Shown: positions 1 to 9,415 of the stretch, piece by piece
Numbering within the stretch: the stretch's first letter is position 1
Layout of the letters: each line of letters starts with the position of its first letter
Program-made: the position numbers and the translations under genes
Notes under the pieces: generated by a model
What the model saw: only the letters and a program-made list of their open reading frames with translations
Databases searched by the model: none
Told to the model about the DNA's origin: nothing
Source of the DNA: JBHJGP01 sp050331695
GTDB taxonomy: Bacteria; Pseudomonadota; Alphaproteobacteria; Geminicoccales; Geminicoccaceae
Direction: 5' to 3'
DNA: 64,000 nucleotides
Assembly (NCBI GenBank): GCA_050331695.1
Contig: JBHJGP010000003.1
Span: 298,639 to 362,638, forward strand

Positions 1-56
1 ATGGCCGCGGCGCCGCAGATGATGACGCTGCCAACGCCCAGATCGATATTGCCGGG

Positions 57-881
57 TCAGGCTTCGTCCTTGGCCCGCAGCCAGTAAGCTTCCAGCCGGT
101 CCAGGCCGGCGTCTTCAAGAACCTGGCCCTCCTCGCGCAAGGTTTCCTCCACCCAATTGAACCGGCGCTCGAATTTGCGGTTGCATCGGCTGAGCGCCAC
201 CTCGGGATCAATTCCCAGATGGCGGGCGAGGTTGGCGACTGAAAACAGAAGGTCACCCATTTCGTCCTCAACGCGATCCGCTCCCTGACCTTGATCAACG
301 GACTCCATGAGCTCGGCCAGCTCCAACACGATCTTGGCCAGGACACTTGTCCGGTCCGGCCAGTCGAAACCGACGCGAGCGACCCTTTTTTGCATCTTGA
401 GGGCGCGGCTGAGCGCGGGCAGAGCGACCGGCAGGTCAGCCAGGATACGGGCATTTTTGGTGTCGTCCGGCGCCCGCCGGTCGCGCTCTAAACGTTTGGC
501 ATCTTCCCACGCCTGGTGCTGCGTTTTGGCATCGGCGATCTGGCCATTACCGAAGACGTGCGGATGCCGGCGGATCATCTTTGCCGTCACCGTCCTGGCG
601 ACGTCGTCGAAGTCGAAGAGCCCTTTCTCGTCCGCGAGATGACTGTGGTAGACGGCCTGCAGCAGCAGATCGCCCAGCTCGTCGCGCAGATCCGTCATGT
701 CCCCTCGCGCGATCGCATCGGCGACCTCGTAAGCCTCTTCAATCGTGTAGACGGCAATGGTCTCGAACGTTTGTTCGAGATCCCAGGGGCAACCCCGCTC
801 CGGATGTCTCAGACGGGCCATGACCGACCTCAGTGCCTCGATCGGTGTCTTTCCTGGAACGTCAGACTTCTCATTTGACAA
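57..881 (-). CDS. mazG: Nucleoside triphosphate pyrophosphohydrolase MazG
   Basis: Hydrolyses (d)NTPs to the monophosphate and pyrophosphate in the cytosol, a nucleotide-pool cleansing role. The 274-residue product has the two expected MazG units: an N-terminal one with EEAYE (residues 48-52) and DELGDLL (67-73), whose acidic residues bind Mg2+, and a C-terminal one containing VEDEMGDLLF. The length is typical of full two-domain MazG. The start is a TTG; the nearby ATG is out of frame. It is transcribed away from the next gene. The 56 bp beyond its stop, at the left edge of the window, hold no gene I can support. Confidence 0.95.
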   Translation of the reverse strand: MSNEKSDVPGKTPIEALRSVMARLRHPERGCPWDLEQTFETIAVYTIEEAYEVADAIARGDMTDLRDELGDLLLQAVYHSHLADEKGLFDFDDVARTVTAKMIRRHPHVFGNGQIADAKTQHQAWEDAKRLERDRRAPDDTKNARILADLPVALPALSRALKMQKRVARVGFDWPDRTSVLAKIVLELAELMESVDQGQGADRVEDEMGDLLFSVANLARHLGIDPEVALSRCNRKFERRFNWVEETLREEGQVLEDAGLDRLEAYWLRAKDEA

Positions 882-956
882 GGAATATTTCCCTATGATA
901 GGTGCATGGGCATAGTTTGATTGACCTTTGAGCCCCCAGCATCAAGGAATTGCCCC

Positions 957-3674
957 GTGCCAGTTGCCAACGATGATGTCGTCGTCACTTCGTCGAACCA
1001 TCCGATCAGCTTTGACGTGTTGGCTAACGATACCGGCACCGGACTGGTCCTCATCGGCGTTACCAATCCTGCCCACGGCCAATTGACGCTCGGTCAGGGA
1101 CAGCAACTGACCTATACGCCGGACGCTCATTACTACGGCGCCGACAGCTTTATCTACACGGTTCGAGATGCCGACGGGGCTATCGATCAAGGTACCGTCA
1201 GCATCGATGTGCGGGGCGAGAACCGGCCGCCCAAAGCCCATCGTGACACGGTCACAACGGACCACGGCCAACCGAAAGACATAGCGGTCATCGCTAACGA
1301 CAGTGATCCCGACGATGATCCGCTCTTGATCGCGGCGGCCAGCGTCCCCAGTCATGGCTCGCTGAAGCTCAACGCCGATCAGTCGATCCGCTACACCCCG
1401 GACGCAGGCTTCAGCGGCGTTGACAGTTTCGCTTACACGGTGACCGATCTCCGGGGTGGCTTCGACACGGCCCAGGTCTTCGTCACCGTCAACAGCGACA
1501 ATGCCGCGCCCGTCGCCGTCGCCGATACCGTCACCACGGACAACAAGACCGAGATCGTCATCGACATTTTGGGTAACGACGTCGATCTCGATGGCGACAG
1601 CCTGAACTTGGCGGCGCTCACCAAACCGCTTCATGGCGGGGTCCGGTTCACCGCCGAAGCGACGATCGTCTACACGCCGGACGGCGACTATGTCGGCGAG
1701 GACCAGTTCAGCTATACGATCGTCGACGCTCACGGAGCGCGCAGCTCCAACACGGTTACGATTGACGTCACCCTGGCGAACGAGGATCCGACGGCCGAAG
1801 ACGATAGGGGCGAGACGGTCGGCGGACGGACCCTAATCATCGACGTCCTCGCCAACGACAGTGATCCGAACGACGACACGTTGGCCATTCACGGGGCCAC
1901 CATGCCGACCAACGGCGTCATCGAGATCACCGGCGACAACAAGATCGCCTACACACCTGACCTAGACTTCGAAGGCGCGGACACCTTCACCTACACGGTC
2001 GCCGACGGCAAAGGCGGGCTCGCTGATGCCACCGTGCAAGTGTTGGTCTCGGCGCTCCACACGCGCCCCATAGCGACCGAAGCACGTGTCAAAACGCTGC
2101 CTGATCTGCCAGCTTTGCAACAGGTCACCGCCAATGCTCTCGATCCCGCGGCTGGCGGCTTGCGGCTGGTCTCGGTTACCGGCCCAACCTATGTCGAGCC
2201 AGCCAGAGCAGTACCGCCTCGGGTGTTCGTCTGCACTGACGCCGGACGCTGCGATTTCGATGGGGCGCAGAACCTCGTCATGCTGCTCCTCTACGCCGAT
2301 CGGCTGCGGATCGAGGGTCTTTGTCTTAGCTGGCCGGATTGCGGTTTCCCGGCCCGTCTGCACGACGTTATCGACGCTTATGAGGCCGACCTGCCGTCGC
2401 TATCGCTTTACGCATCGACTTATCCAACCGCCGCGGCGCTCCGCGCCCTGATGGTGGAGGGCGCGGCCGGGGCCTACAGCCCCGTGGCCTCGAGCCCGAC
2501 GGCTGGCTCCCAGGCGCTCATCGCCGCGGCGCAGGCCGGCACAAGCGATGATCCCTTGTACGTTCTCGCATGGAGCGGGCTGGGCGATGTGGCTCAAGCA
2601 CTGTCTGACGATCCGACGATTGCCGAGAAGATTCGCCTTGTCAGTGTGGATCCGACCAGCGTCAGCAAGGATGGATCAGCTCGGGGCGCCATCATCCAGA
2701 ACCATCCCCATCTGTGGTGGCTTGAGATCAAAGAGACAGCACTCGGCATAGGCGCGGACGCTGAGGGCAGGGCGATGGATCACGCCGCCTGGGCCAACAG
2801 CTTCGTTCAGGGGCAAGGAGCTCTCGGCACCCTGATGCAGGGTCACGCCGCCGCCACGCCACCCCTAAGCGTGGATATCGGCTTTCACCCTTATGGTTTC
2901 GCAGGTCTCCTGTACCTTCTCGACGGTGTCCTGGATGATCCGAGCGTTCCGACCAAGGCGGGCGCTTTTGCCAAGGTGGCACCGTTCGCACGGCCTGATC
3001 ACTGGACCGATTCGCCGGAGCCTGCCTACCGCGCCGGCGAGCTTGCCGGTGCGACAAGTCTGTCCGTGCACCGGCTTGCCTTGCTCAACCAAGCTGCTGA
3101 GCGGTTCGCCCGGGCGGGAGGCAGCGCGCCGGTAGCGTCCGAGGCACCCGGAGATCCCGCCGGCGTCTTGGAGATCGTCGGCGATGGCAGCACCGGCGAG
3201 GTGCGCTTCACGCCGGCCGCGGGCCTGAGTGATTTCCGCGCCTATGCCCGGTTCGAAATCGAAGACTCCAACGGCCGCAGGGATGAAAGTCATCTAATCA
3301 TCGACGTCAAGCCGAGCCCCGCCGGCGGCAACCGACCGCCCCTGGCCCAGGACAATCACCTCATCGCCGCGCCAAACCAACTCATGCGGTTCGACGTCGT
3401 GGGCGACGATATCGATCTCGACGGCGACAATCTGATCGTCACCGAGGTCACGCCTTTGTGCGGCACCGGCTGGGGTTTCGAGATCGTCGACAATGGCACG
3501 AGGGTACAGGTGTCGGCGCCAGGTGAGGGCGAATGCCTGTTCTTCTATTCGGTGAGCGACGGCCTGGGTGGCGTGGATACGGGTTATGCCCGGGTCGTCG
3601 TCACGGACCAGGTTACCGGCGAGCCTTTCGATGACGGCACATTGTTCAGCGATGGCTATGGCTGGGCAGCCTGA
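957..3674 (+). CDS. Ig/cadherin-like repeat protein with internal DUF1593 nucleoside-hydrolase-like domain
   Basis: A protein of about 905 residues. Four tandem repeats of roughly 90 residues come first, each with an 'aNDxDxdgd' loop and a 'YTPdxxfxGxDsFxYtvxD' core, as in the Ig-like/cadherin-like (Big_9/VCBS type) repeats of secreted adhesins. A domain from about residue 420 resembles DUF1593, the nucleoside-hydrolase-like domain of Sde182-type proteins; it shows a YADRLRIEGL-type stretch, VIDAYEADLP, DPLYVLAWSGL and NHPHLWW. One degenerate and one clearer Ig-like repeat end the protein. I prefer the GTG at 957 because AAGGA lies 8 bp upstream; an in-frame TTG at 921 also exists. No signal peptide or lipobox is visible from either start and no RTX repeats are seen, so the export route is unclear. 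The usual Asp-rich motif of DUF1593 reads DAGRCDFDG, so catalysis is doubtful. It ends flush against convergent xseA. Confidence 0.8.
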   Translation: MPVANDDVVVTSSNHPISFDVLANDTGTGLVLIGVTNPAHGQLTLGQGQQLTYTPDAHYYGADSFIYTVRDADGAIDQGTVSIDVRGENRPPKAHRDTVTTDHGQPKDIAVIANDSDPDDDPLLIAAASVPSHGSLKLNADQSIRYTPDAGFSGVDSFAYTVTDLRGGFDTAQVFVTVNSDNAAPVAVADTVTTDNKTEIVIDILGNDVDLDGDSLNLAALTKPLHGGVRFTAEATIVYTPDGDYVGEDQFSYTIVDAHGARSSNTVTIDVTLANEDPTAEDDRGETVGGRTLIIDVLANDSDPNDDTLAIHGATMPTNGVIEITGDNKIAYTPDLDFEGADTFTYTVADGKGGLADATVQVLVSALHTRPIATEARVKTLPDLPALQQVTANALDPAAGGLRLVSVTGPTYVEPARAVPPRVFVCTDAGRCDFDGAQNLVMLLLYADRLRIEGLCLSWPDCGFPARLHDVIDAYEADLPSLSLYASTYPTAAALRALMVEGAAGAYSPVASSPTAGSQALIAAAQAGTSDDPLYVLAWSGLGDVAQALSDDPTIAEKIRLVSVDPTSVSKDGSARGAIIQNHPHLWWLEIKETALGIGADAEGRAMDHAAWANSFVQGQGALGTLMQGHAAATPPLSVDIGFHPYGFAGLLYLLDGVLDDPSVPTKAGAFAKVAPFARPDHWTDSPEPAYRAGELAGATSLSVHRLALLNQAAERFARAGGSAPVASEAPGDPAGVLEIVGDGSTGEVRFTPAAGLSDFRAYARFEIEDSNGRRDESHLIIDVKPSPAGGNRPPLAQDNHLIAAPNQLMRFDVVGDDIDLDGDNLIVTEVTPLCGTGWGFEIVDNGTRVQVSAPGEGECLFFYSVSDGLGGVDTGYARVVVTDQVTGEPFDDGTLFSDGYGWAA

Positions 3675-5165
3675 TTAGAGGAGGCGACCTTGCTCGGCGT
3701 CTTTTGGCAGGTCCTTTGAAGCCGGCTTGGCCGGCTTCTCGGCCCCCGGTCGATCAGCCACTGCAATGCCGACGCTGGCGTCACGGAGTTGAACGGTTCC
3801 CCGACCGGCGGCTTTCAACGCTTCCGCGGTGGCGATGACCTCGCCCGCCGGGTCGCGCACGACGGCATATCCCCGCTCGAGCGTCCTCTTGTAGCTAGTC
3901 GCCTCGATGACCTGACCGAGGCCCGTCACCCGTTCACGGCAGCTTTTAAGCAAGGGGCGCAGCAAGGCCGGTGACCAGCGCCGGGTCAGGTTGCGGCCGG
4001 CTTCCCTCGACCAGCGCATCCGGTTCCTTATCCGCTCTTCCAGAGCGCGACCCGCCTGATCGAGACGCAAGCGGTTTCGTTGCAACAGTTGCCTGGGCGT
4101 GAGCAAACGTGCCGCCACGCCGGCGAGAGCGCCCCGTTTTTGCTCGTAGCGAAGGTAGATGGCCCGGCTCAGCCGCTCGCCCACATCATCCAGTCGTTGG
4201 GCCTTGGCCTGGACGATCGCCTTAGGGTCACTGAGGCCTCGTCCCGCTGATCTAAACTGTTCGCCGGCCAATCTCAGGTGCCGGACCAGGGCCTGGCGCA
4301 TCGCGCCGTCGAGCTGCTGCGTCCGGGCCATGAGATCGAGCCTGACCGGCACGGCGAGCTCGGCTGCCGCGGTCGGCGTCGGCGCCCTGAGATCTGAGGC
4401 AAAGTCGATCAGCGTGGTGTCGGTCTCATGACCGACGGCGGAGATGAGCGGGATCGCCGAACGGGCGGTCGCCCGGACGACGATTTCCTCGTTGAACGAC
4501 CAAAGATCCTCGAGGCTGCCGCCGCCCCTGGCGACGATCAGCACATCCGGACGCGGCGGGTCGCCACCGACCTCGAGCTTGTTGAAACCGTCGATCGCGG
4601 CAGCGATCTGGGCTGCGGCACCTTCACCTTGGACTAGGACCGGCCACAGCAGAACATCTCTGGGAAAACGTTCGGCGATGCGGTGAAGCATGTCGCGGAT
4701 GACGGCGCCGGTGGGGGAGGTAACGATCCCGATGATCGTCGGTATCTCTGGGATCTGCCGCTTGCGGCTCGCCTCGAACAGGCCTTCCGCGCGCAGCTTC
4801 TGTTTTCGCTCCTCTAGGAGCGCCATGAGAGCGCCACCGCCGGCCGGCGCCATAGTCTCGACCACCAGCTGATAGCGTGAGCGCGCCGGGTAGGTCGTGA
4901 GCTTGCCGGTGCAAACGACCTCGAGCCCGTCCTCCGGCTTAAAGGTGATGTTGCGTCGGCTGCCGCGCCAGCAGACCGCGTCCATCACCGCGTTTTCGTC
5001 CTTCAAACTGAGGTAGAGGTGTCCGGACGCCGCCAGTTTAAGCCCTGAAATTTCGCCCCGGACCCGGACGAAGCCGAATGCATCTTCGATGTTGCGCTTG
5101 AGGGCGCTCGAGAGCTCGCTGACGCTGTATTCCTGGAGATTATCCGCCGTTGTCGCCACAGCCAC
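3675..5165 (-). CDS. xseA: Exodeoxyribonuclease VII large subunit
   Basis: Catalytic subunit of exonuclease VII, which degrades single-stranded DNA from both ends to oligonucleotides in repair. The 496-residue protein has the N-terminal OB fold (FGFVRVRGEISGLK, then SGHLYLSLKD, about residues 30-55). The central catalytic domain carries IGIVTSPTGAVIRD, LIVARGGGSLEDLWSFNEE and SAVGHETDTTLIDFASDLRAPTPTAA-type signatures. A long basic helical C-terminal region follows. The start is GTG, 1 bp after the stop of asd in the same direction. The stop codon abuts the convergent repeat-protein stop with no bases between. The small subunit gene xseB lies 30 kb away on the other strand. Confidence 0.97.
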   Translation of the reverse strand: MAVATTADNLQEYSVSELSSALKRNIEDAFGFVRVRGEISGLKLAASGHLYLSLKDENAVMDAVCWRGSRRNITFKPEDGLEVVCTGKLTTYPARSRYQLVVETMAPAGGGALMALLEERKQKLRAEGLFEASRKRQIPEIPTIIGIVTSPTGAVIRDMLHRIAERFPRDVLLWPVLVQGEGAAAQIAAAIDGFNKLEVGGDPPRPDVLIVARGGGSLEDLWSFNEEIVVRATARSAIPLISAVGHETDTTLIDFASDLRAPTPTAAAELAVPVRLDLMARTQQLDGAMRQALVRHLRLAGEQFRSAGRGLSDPKAIVQAKAQRLDDVGERLSRAIYLRYEQKRGALAGVAARLLTPRQLLQRNRLRLDQAGRALEERIRNRMRWSREAGRNLTRRWSPALLRPLLKSCRERVTGLGQVIEATSYKRTLERGYAVVRDPAGEVIATAEALKAAGRGTVQLRDASVGIAVADRPGAEKPAKPASKDLPKDAEQGRLL

Positions 5166-5166
5166 C

Positions 5167-6183
5167 CTACAGGTGGCCGTCGGTGATCAGGGTTTCGGCG
5201 ATCTGGACCGCGTTGAGTGCGGCTCCTTTGCGCAGATTGTCGGAGACGACCCACATGTTCAGGCCATGGGGGACCGTCCGGTCGATCCGGAGCCGGGAGA
5301 CGAAGACCGCGAACTCACCAACCGATTCCAAAGGTGTCACGAATTCATAGCTGCCAGGATCATCGACGACGACGATGCCCTCGAAGTCCATCAGCGCTTC
5401 CCGAGCCTGATCGATCTCAAGAGGCTCCAGGAACTCGACATTGACCGCTTCCGCATGGCCGACGAAGACAGGAACACGCACGCAGGTGGCGGTCACCTCA
5501 ATGCCAGGATCGAGGATCTTCTTGGTCTCGACCGCCATTTTCCACTCTTCTCTGTAGTAGTCGTCTTCCACCAGCACATCGATCTGCGGGATGACGTTGA
5601 AGGCGAGGGTCTTGTTGAAGACCTGCGGCTCCTTCTTGTCGTTCATGTAGATCGCCTTGGTGTGCTCGAAGAGCTCGTCCATGCCGGCGGTGCCGGCGCC
5701 GGCAGCGCTCTGATAGGTGGAGACCACCACCCGGCGGATCGGTGCGATGTCATGAAGCGGCTTCAGCGCCACGACCATCTGGATCGTCGAGCAGTTGGGA
5801 TTGGCGATGATGTTGCGCTCGCGAAAGCCGGCGAGGGCCTCGGGGTTCACCTCCGGCACCACCAAGGGCACATCCTCATCCATCCGAAACTGCGAGGTAT
5901 TGTCGATGACTATGCAGCCCGCGGCGGCCGCGCGGGGCGCGTGGATTGCCGAGATCGCGGCGCCTGGTGAGAAAAGGCCGATATCGATTCCGTCGAAATC
6001 GAATTCTTCGAGCGATTTAACCTTGAGCGTCGCGCGGTCACCGAAGGAGACTTCCTTGCCCACCGAACTGGCCGAGGCCAAGGCCACGCCCTCATCGGCC
6101 GGAAAGTCGCGCTCATCCAAAAGGTTCAGCAATTCGGCGCCGACCGCTCCGGTGGCACCAACGACAGCAACACGATAACCCAT
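5167..6183 (-). CDS. asd: Aspartate-semialdehyde dehydrogenase
   Basis: Reduces aspartyl phosphate to aspartate semialdehyde with NADPH, the branch point to lysine/diaminopimelate, threonine and methionine. The 338-residue protein opens with the nucleotide-binding VAVVGATGAVGAELL and has the active-site cysteine in NPNCSTIQM, followed by the conserved TYQSAAGAGTAGMDEL stretch. I use the ATG at 6183; a TTG immediately before it would add one residue. It sits between leuB and xseA on the minus strand, in an order common in alphaproteobacteria. The diaminopimelate branch reappears in dapF at 13 kb. Confidence 0.97.
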   Translation of the reverse strand: MGYRVAVVGATGAVGAELLNLLDERDFPADEGVALASASSVGKEVSFGDRATLKVKSLEEFDFDGIDIGLFSPGAAISAIHAPRAAAAGCIVIDNTSQFRMDEDVPLVVPEVNPEALAGFRERNIIANPNCSTIQMVVALKPLHDIAPIRRVVVSTYQSAAGAGTAGMDELFEHTKAIYMNDKKEPQVFNKTLAFNVIPQIDVLVEDDYYREEWKMAVETKKILDPGIEVTATCVRVPVFVGHAEAVNVEFLEPLEIDQAREALMDFEGIVVVDDPGSYEFVTPLESVGEFAVFVSRLRIDRTVPHGLNMWVVSDNLRKGAALNAVQIAETLITDGHL

Positions 6184-6212
6184 CAAGACGTCCCGTCAGA
6201 GTGTGAGGTCGA

Positions 6213-7313
6213 TCAGGCGCCGGCATCCAGTTGCGCGATGAGCTGATCGCCGATTTCACTGGTACCGACCACGGTCCCGGTGCCGGTGTCGAGATCTGCC
6301 GTCCGGTAACCCGCCTCAAGCAGATTTTGCACCGCCTTTTCGATCTTGTCCGCCTCCGTTGCGTAATCGAAGGAGTAACGAAGCATCATGGCGAAGCTCA
6401 GCACCATGGCCAGCGGATTGGCCCGGTCTTGACCGGAGATGTCGGGCGCGGAGCCATGAACCGGCTCGTAGAGTGCTTTTCGTCTGCCGTTTTCGTCAGG
6501 CGCGCCGAGCGAAGCCGAGGGCAGCATGCCCAGAGATCCTGTGAGCATCGCTGCGGCATCCGACAAAAGATCGCCGAACAGATTGTCGGTGACGATTACG
6601 TCGAACTGTTTCGGCTGTCGGACCAACTGCATGGCGCAATTGTCGGCGTACATGTGGCTGAGCTCGACCTCCGGATGGTCGGAGGCGAGCTTCGTCACCT
6701 CCTCGCGCCACAGAACGCCGCTCTCCATGACATTGGCTTTTTCCACCGAGCAGAGGCGCTTGCCGCGCTTCTCCGCCAGCTCAAAGCCGAGCCTGGCGAT
6801 GCGGACGATCTCAGACGTTGTGTAGACTTGCGTGTTGACGGCGCGGCGCTGACCGTCGGCCAGCGTCTCGATCCCGCGTGGCTCACCGAAGTAAACACCA
6901 CCGGTCAGCTCGCGCAGGATGAGAATGTCGAGCCCGCGGATCAGGTCGGGTTTGAGCGAGGAAGCGTCGACCAGCGCGTCGAACACCAGGGCCGGCCGGA
7001 GATTGGCGAACAGCCGAAGCTCCTTGCGTAATCGGAGTAGTCCCCGTTCCGGCTTCTGCTCGAAGGGAAGATCGTCCCATTTCGGCCCGCCGACGGCACC
7101 AAGCAGAACGGCGTCCGCCTCTTGCGCCTGAGCCATGGTGTCATCGGTCAGCGGCACGCCGTCGGCATCGATCGCGGCGCCGCCCACGAGACCCCGCTCA
7201 ACCGTGAGAGTGATGCCACGGTTCTCGCTGAGCCAGGCTAGCACGCGCTCGACCTGGGCCATGACTTCTGGGCCGATACCGTCGCCCGGCAGCAACAAAA
7301 GGCGGGGCGCCAT
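6213..7313 (-). CDS. leuB: 3-isopropylmalate dehydrogenase
   Basis: Third step of leucine synthesis: NAD-dependent oxidation and decarboxylation of 3-isopropylmalate to 2-oxoisocaproate. The 366-residue protein has the N-terminal LLPGDGIGPEVM motif, the substrate-binding arginines around RGLLRLRKEL, GGVYFGEPRG, and the metal-binding region DVIVTDNLFGDLLSD. The C-terminal EPVHGSAPDI loop for NAD binding is present. The start is the ATG at 7313, with a TTG directly before it. It lies between leuD and asd and is probably co-transcribed with leuC and leuD. Confidence 0.97.
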   Translation of the reverse strand: MAPRLLLLPGDGIGPEVMAQVERVLAWLSENRGITLTVERGLVGGAAIDADGVPLTDDTMAQAQEADAVLLGAVGGPKWDDLPFEQKPERGLLRLRKELRLFANLRPALVFDALVDASSLKPDLIRGLDILILRELTGGVYFGEPRGIETLADGQRRAVNTQVYTTSEIVRIARLGFELAEKRGKRLCSVEKANVMESGVLWREEVTKLASDHPEVELSHMYADNCAMQLVRQPKQFDVIVTDNLFGDLLSDAAAMLTGSLGMLPSASLGAPDENGRRKALYEPVHGSAPDISGQDRANPLAMVLSFAMMLRYSFDYATEADKIEKAVQNLLEAGYRTADLDTGTGTVVGTSEIGDQLIAQLDAGA

Positions 7314-7346
7314 CAAGGTCCTCCGTGGTTTTCTTGATTTTCGGGC

Positions 7347-7970
7347 TCAGCCGGCGGCTCGATAGAGCCAGGGCTGGCTGATCCGCTGCTTTGCCTCATA
7401 GTCGTCGATCGTGGGCGCCTTTTGCATGGTGAGCCCGATGTCGTCGAGACCATTCAGGAGACAGTGTTTTCGGAACGGGTCGATCTCGAAGGTGACCGGC
7501 TCGTTGCCCTTGGCCCGGAGAATCATCTGGCGGTCCAAATCGATGGTGAAGGTCCTGGTCTCTGCGTCGGTCGCTTCTCTCATCAGGAGATCGACCGTTT
7601 CTTTTGGCAAAACAATCGGAAGAATGCCGTTCTTAAAGCAGTTGTTGAAAAAAATGTCGGCAAAAGACGGGGCGATCACACAACGGATACCGAAATCGAG
7701 AAGCGCCCAGGGCGCGTGCTCGCGCGAGCTTCCACAACCGAAATTCTCGCCCGCGATCAGGATTTCGGCGTCGCGATAGGCCGGTTGGTTGAGCACGAAG
7801 TCAGGCTTCTCCTTGCCGTCGAGATCGTAGCGCATCTCGTCGAACAGGTTCACGCCGAGGCCGGTCCGTTTGATGGTTTTCAGATATTGCTTGGGGATGA
7901 TCATGTCGGTGTCGACATTGATCATCGGCAGAGGCGCGGCGATGCCTTCAAGCGTTGTGAATTGTTGCAT
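7347..7970 (-). CDS. leuD: 3-isopropylmalate dehydratase small subunit
   Basis: Swivel-domain subunit of isopropylmalate isomerase, which works with LeuC to interconvert 2- and 3-isopropylmalate. The 207-residue product starts MQQFTTLEGIAAPLP, followed by NVDTDMIIPKQYL, and carries GENFGCGSSREHAPWAL and FADIFFNNCFKNGILPI, all diagnostic. The reading frame stays open upstream into leuC, but the ATG at 7970 matches the family N-terminus. It lies 11 bp after the leuC stop, so the two are almost certainly translated from one message. Confidence 0.97.
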   Translation of the reverse strand: MQQFTTLEGIAAPLPMINVDTDMIIPKQYLKTIKRTGLGVNLFDEMRYDLDGKEKPDFVLNQPAYRDAEILIAGENFGCGSSREHAPWALLDFGIRCVIAPSFADIFFNNCFKNGILPIVLPKETVDLLMREATDAETRTFTIDLDRQMILRAKGNEPVTFEIDPFRKHCLLNGLDDIGLTMQKAPTIDDYEAKQRISQPWLYRAAG

Positions 7971-7981
7971 GGAAGCGCTCC

Positions 7982-9388
7982 TCAGACCAAGCCGCGCACA
8001 TCGGTGAGCCGTCCGGTGATCGCCGCCGCCGCGGCCATCTCCGGGCTCATGAGATGAGTCCGGCCGAGTCGGCCCTGGCGGCCCTCGAAGTTGCGGTTGC
8101 TGGTCGAAGCACAGCGCTCCTTCGGGCTCAATTGATCGGGGTTCATGCCGAGACACATGGAGCAACCGGCAAGCCGCCATTCGAAACCGGCGCTGACAAA
8201 AATCTTGTCGAGACCTTCCTGTTCTGCCTGCTCGCGGACCAGGCCCGAGCCGGGCACGACCATGGCCCGAACTCCATCGGCCACGGTCTTGCCTTCGATG
8301 ATCCTTGCAGCGGCGCGCAGATCTTCGATCCTGCCATTGGTACAGGAGCCGAGAAATACCCGCTCGATCGCGACCTCGCTGATGGGCTTGCCGGGCTCGA
8401 GGCCCATATAGGCGAGCGATCGGGCCATGGCCGCCCGACGGCCCTCATCGTCGACCTGGGTCGGATCGGGAATGGCGCCGGTGATTGGCACCACGTCCTG
8501 GGGACTGGTCCCCCAGGTCACCTGCGGTTCGATCTCTTCGGCTTTGAGGGCGACCTCGACATCGAACACGGCGCCCTCGTCGGATGGCAGGGTCCGCCAA
8601 TAGGCGACCGCTTGCTCGACCGCGCCGGCCTTGGGCGCCTTCGGCCGGCCTCTCACATAATCGAACGTGGTTTCATCCGGCGCAATCAAACCCGCCCGGG
8701 CGCCCGCCTCGATCGACATGTTGCAGATCGTCATCCGGCCTTCCATCGACAGGCCGCGAACCACGGATCCGGCATATTCGATGACGTGGCCGGTGCCGCC
8801 GGCAGTGCCGATTTTGCCGATGATCGCGAGGATCACATCCTTCGCCGTGACCCCGGTGCCGAGCTCGCCATCGACGCTGATCCGCATGTTCTTCGGGCGG
8901 TTCTGCAACAGCGTCTGGGTCGCTAAAACATGTTCGACCTCGGAGGTGCCGATACCGAAGGCGAGCGCCCCGAAGGCGCCATGGGTGGAGGTGTGGCTGT
9001 CGCCGCAGACGATCGTCATGCCGGGCAAGGTGAAGCCCTGTTCAGGCCCGATGATGTGGACGATCCCCTGGCGTAGATCGAAATGATCGTAGAGCTCGAT
9101 GCCGAACTCCCGGGCATTTTGCTGCATGGCCTCGATCTGAATGCGCGAGGTTTCGTCCTTGATGCCCTCTGTCCGGTCGGGATCGGTCGGCACATTGTGA
9201 TCGACGACGGCGAGCGTTGCCTCAGGCCGGCGGACCTGGCGGCCGGTCTGGCGAAGACCCTCGAAGGCCTGCGGGCTGGTCACTTCGTGGACCAGATGAC
9301 GGTCGACATAGATCAGTGCCGTGCCGTCATCCTGCTGGTCGACCAGATGGGCGTCCCAGATTTTGTCGAACAGCGTCTTCGGCGCCAT
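7982..9388 (-). CDS. leuC: 3-isopropylmalate dehydratase large subunit
   Basis: Catalytic [4Fe-4S] subunit of isopropylmalate isomerase. The 468-residue protein begins with the usual TLFDKIWDAHLV and contains VCGDSHTSTHGAFGALAFGIGTSE-type active-site sequence. The cluster cysteines lie in FLGSCTNGRI and AGCSMCLGMNPDQL. The gene starts 27 bp downstream of the rplS stop on the same strand. Leucine synthesis is therefore physically continuous with the ribosomal-protein/tRNA-modification run upstream; no terminator is visible between them. Confidence 0.97.
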   Translation of the reverse strand: MAPKTLFDKIWDAHLVDQQDDGTALIYVDRHLVHEVTSPQAFEGLRQTGRQVRRPEATLAVVDHNVPTDPDRTEGIKDETSRIQIEAMQQNAREFGIELYDHFDLRQGIVHIIGPEQGFTLPGMTIVCGDSHTSTHGAFGALAFGIGTSEVEHVLATQTLLQNRPKNMRISVDGELGTGVTAKDVILAIIGKIGTAGGTGHVIEYAGSVVRGLSMEGRMTICNMSIEAGARAGLIAPDETTFDYVRGRPKAPKAGAVEQAVAYWRTLPSDEGAVFDVEVALKAEEIEPQVTWGTSPQDVVPITGAIPDPTQVDDEGRRAAMARSLAYMGLEPGKPISEVAIERVFLGSCTNGRIEDLRAAARIIEGKTVADGVRAMVVPGSGLVREQAEQEGLDKIFVSAGFEWRLAGCSMCLGMNPDQLSPKERCASTSNRNFEGRQGRLGRTHLMSPEMAAAAAITGRLTDVRGLV

Positions 9389-9415
9389 GGTTGTCCTCCG
9401 GGCTCGATGCCGCGC

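Noticed and set aside
1..56. Open translation past the mazG stop resembling the end of a membrane protein
   Set aside because: There is no start codon and only 19 residues are visible; not enough to support a gene.
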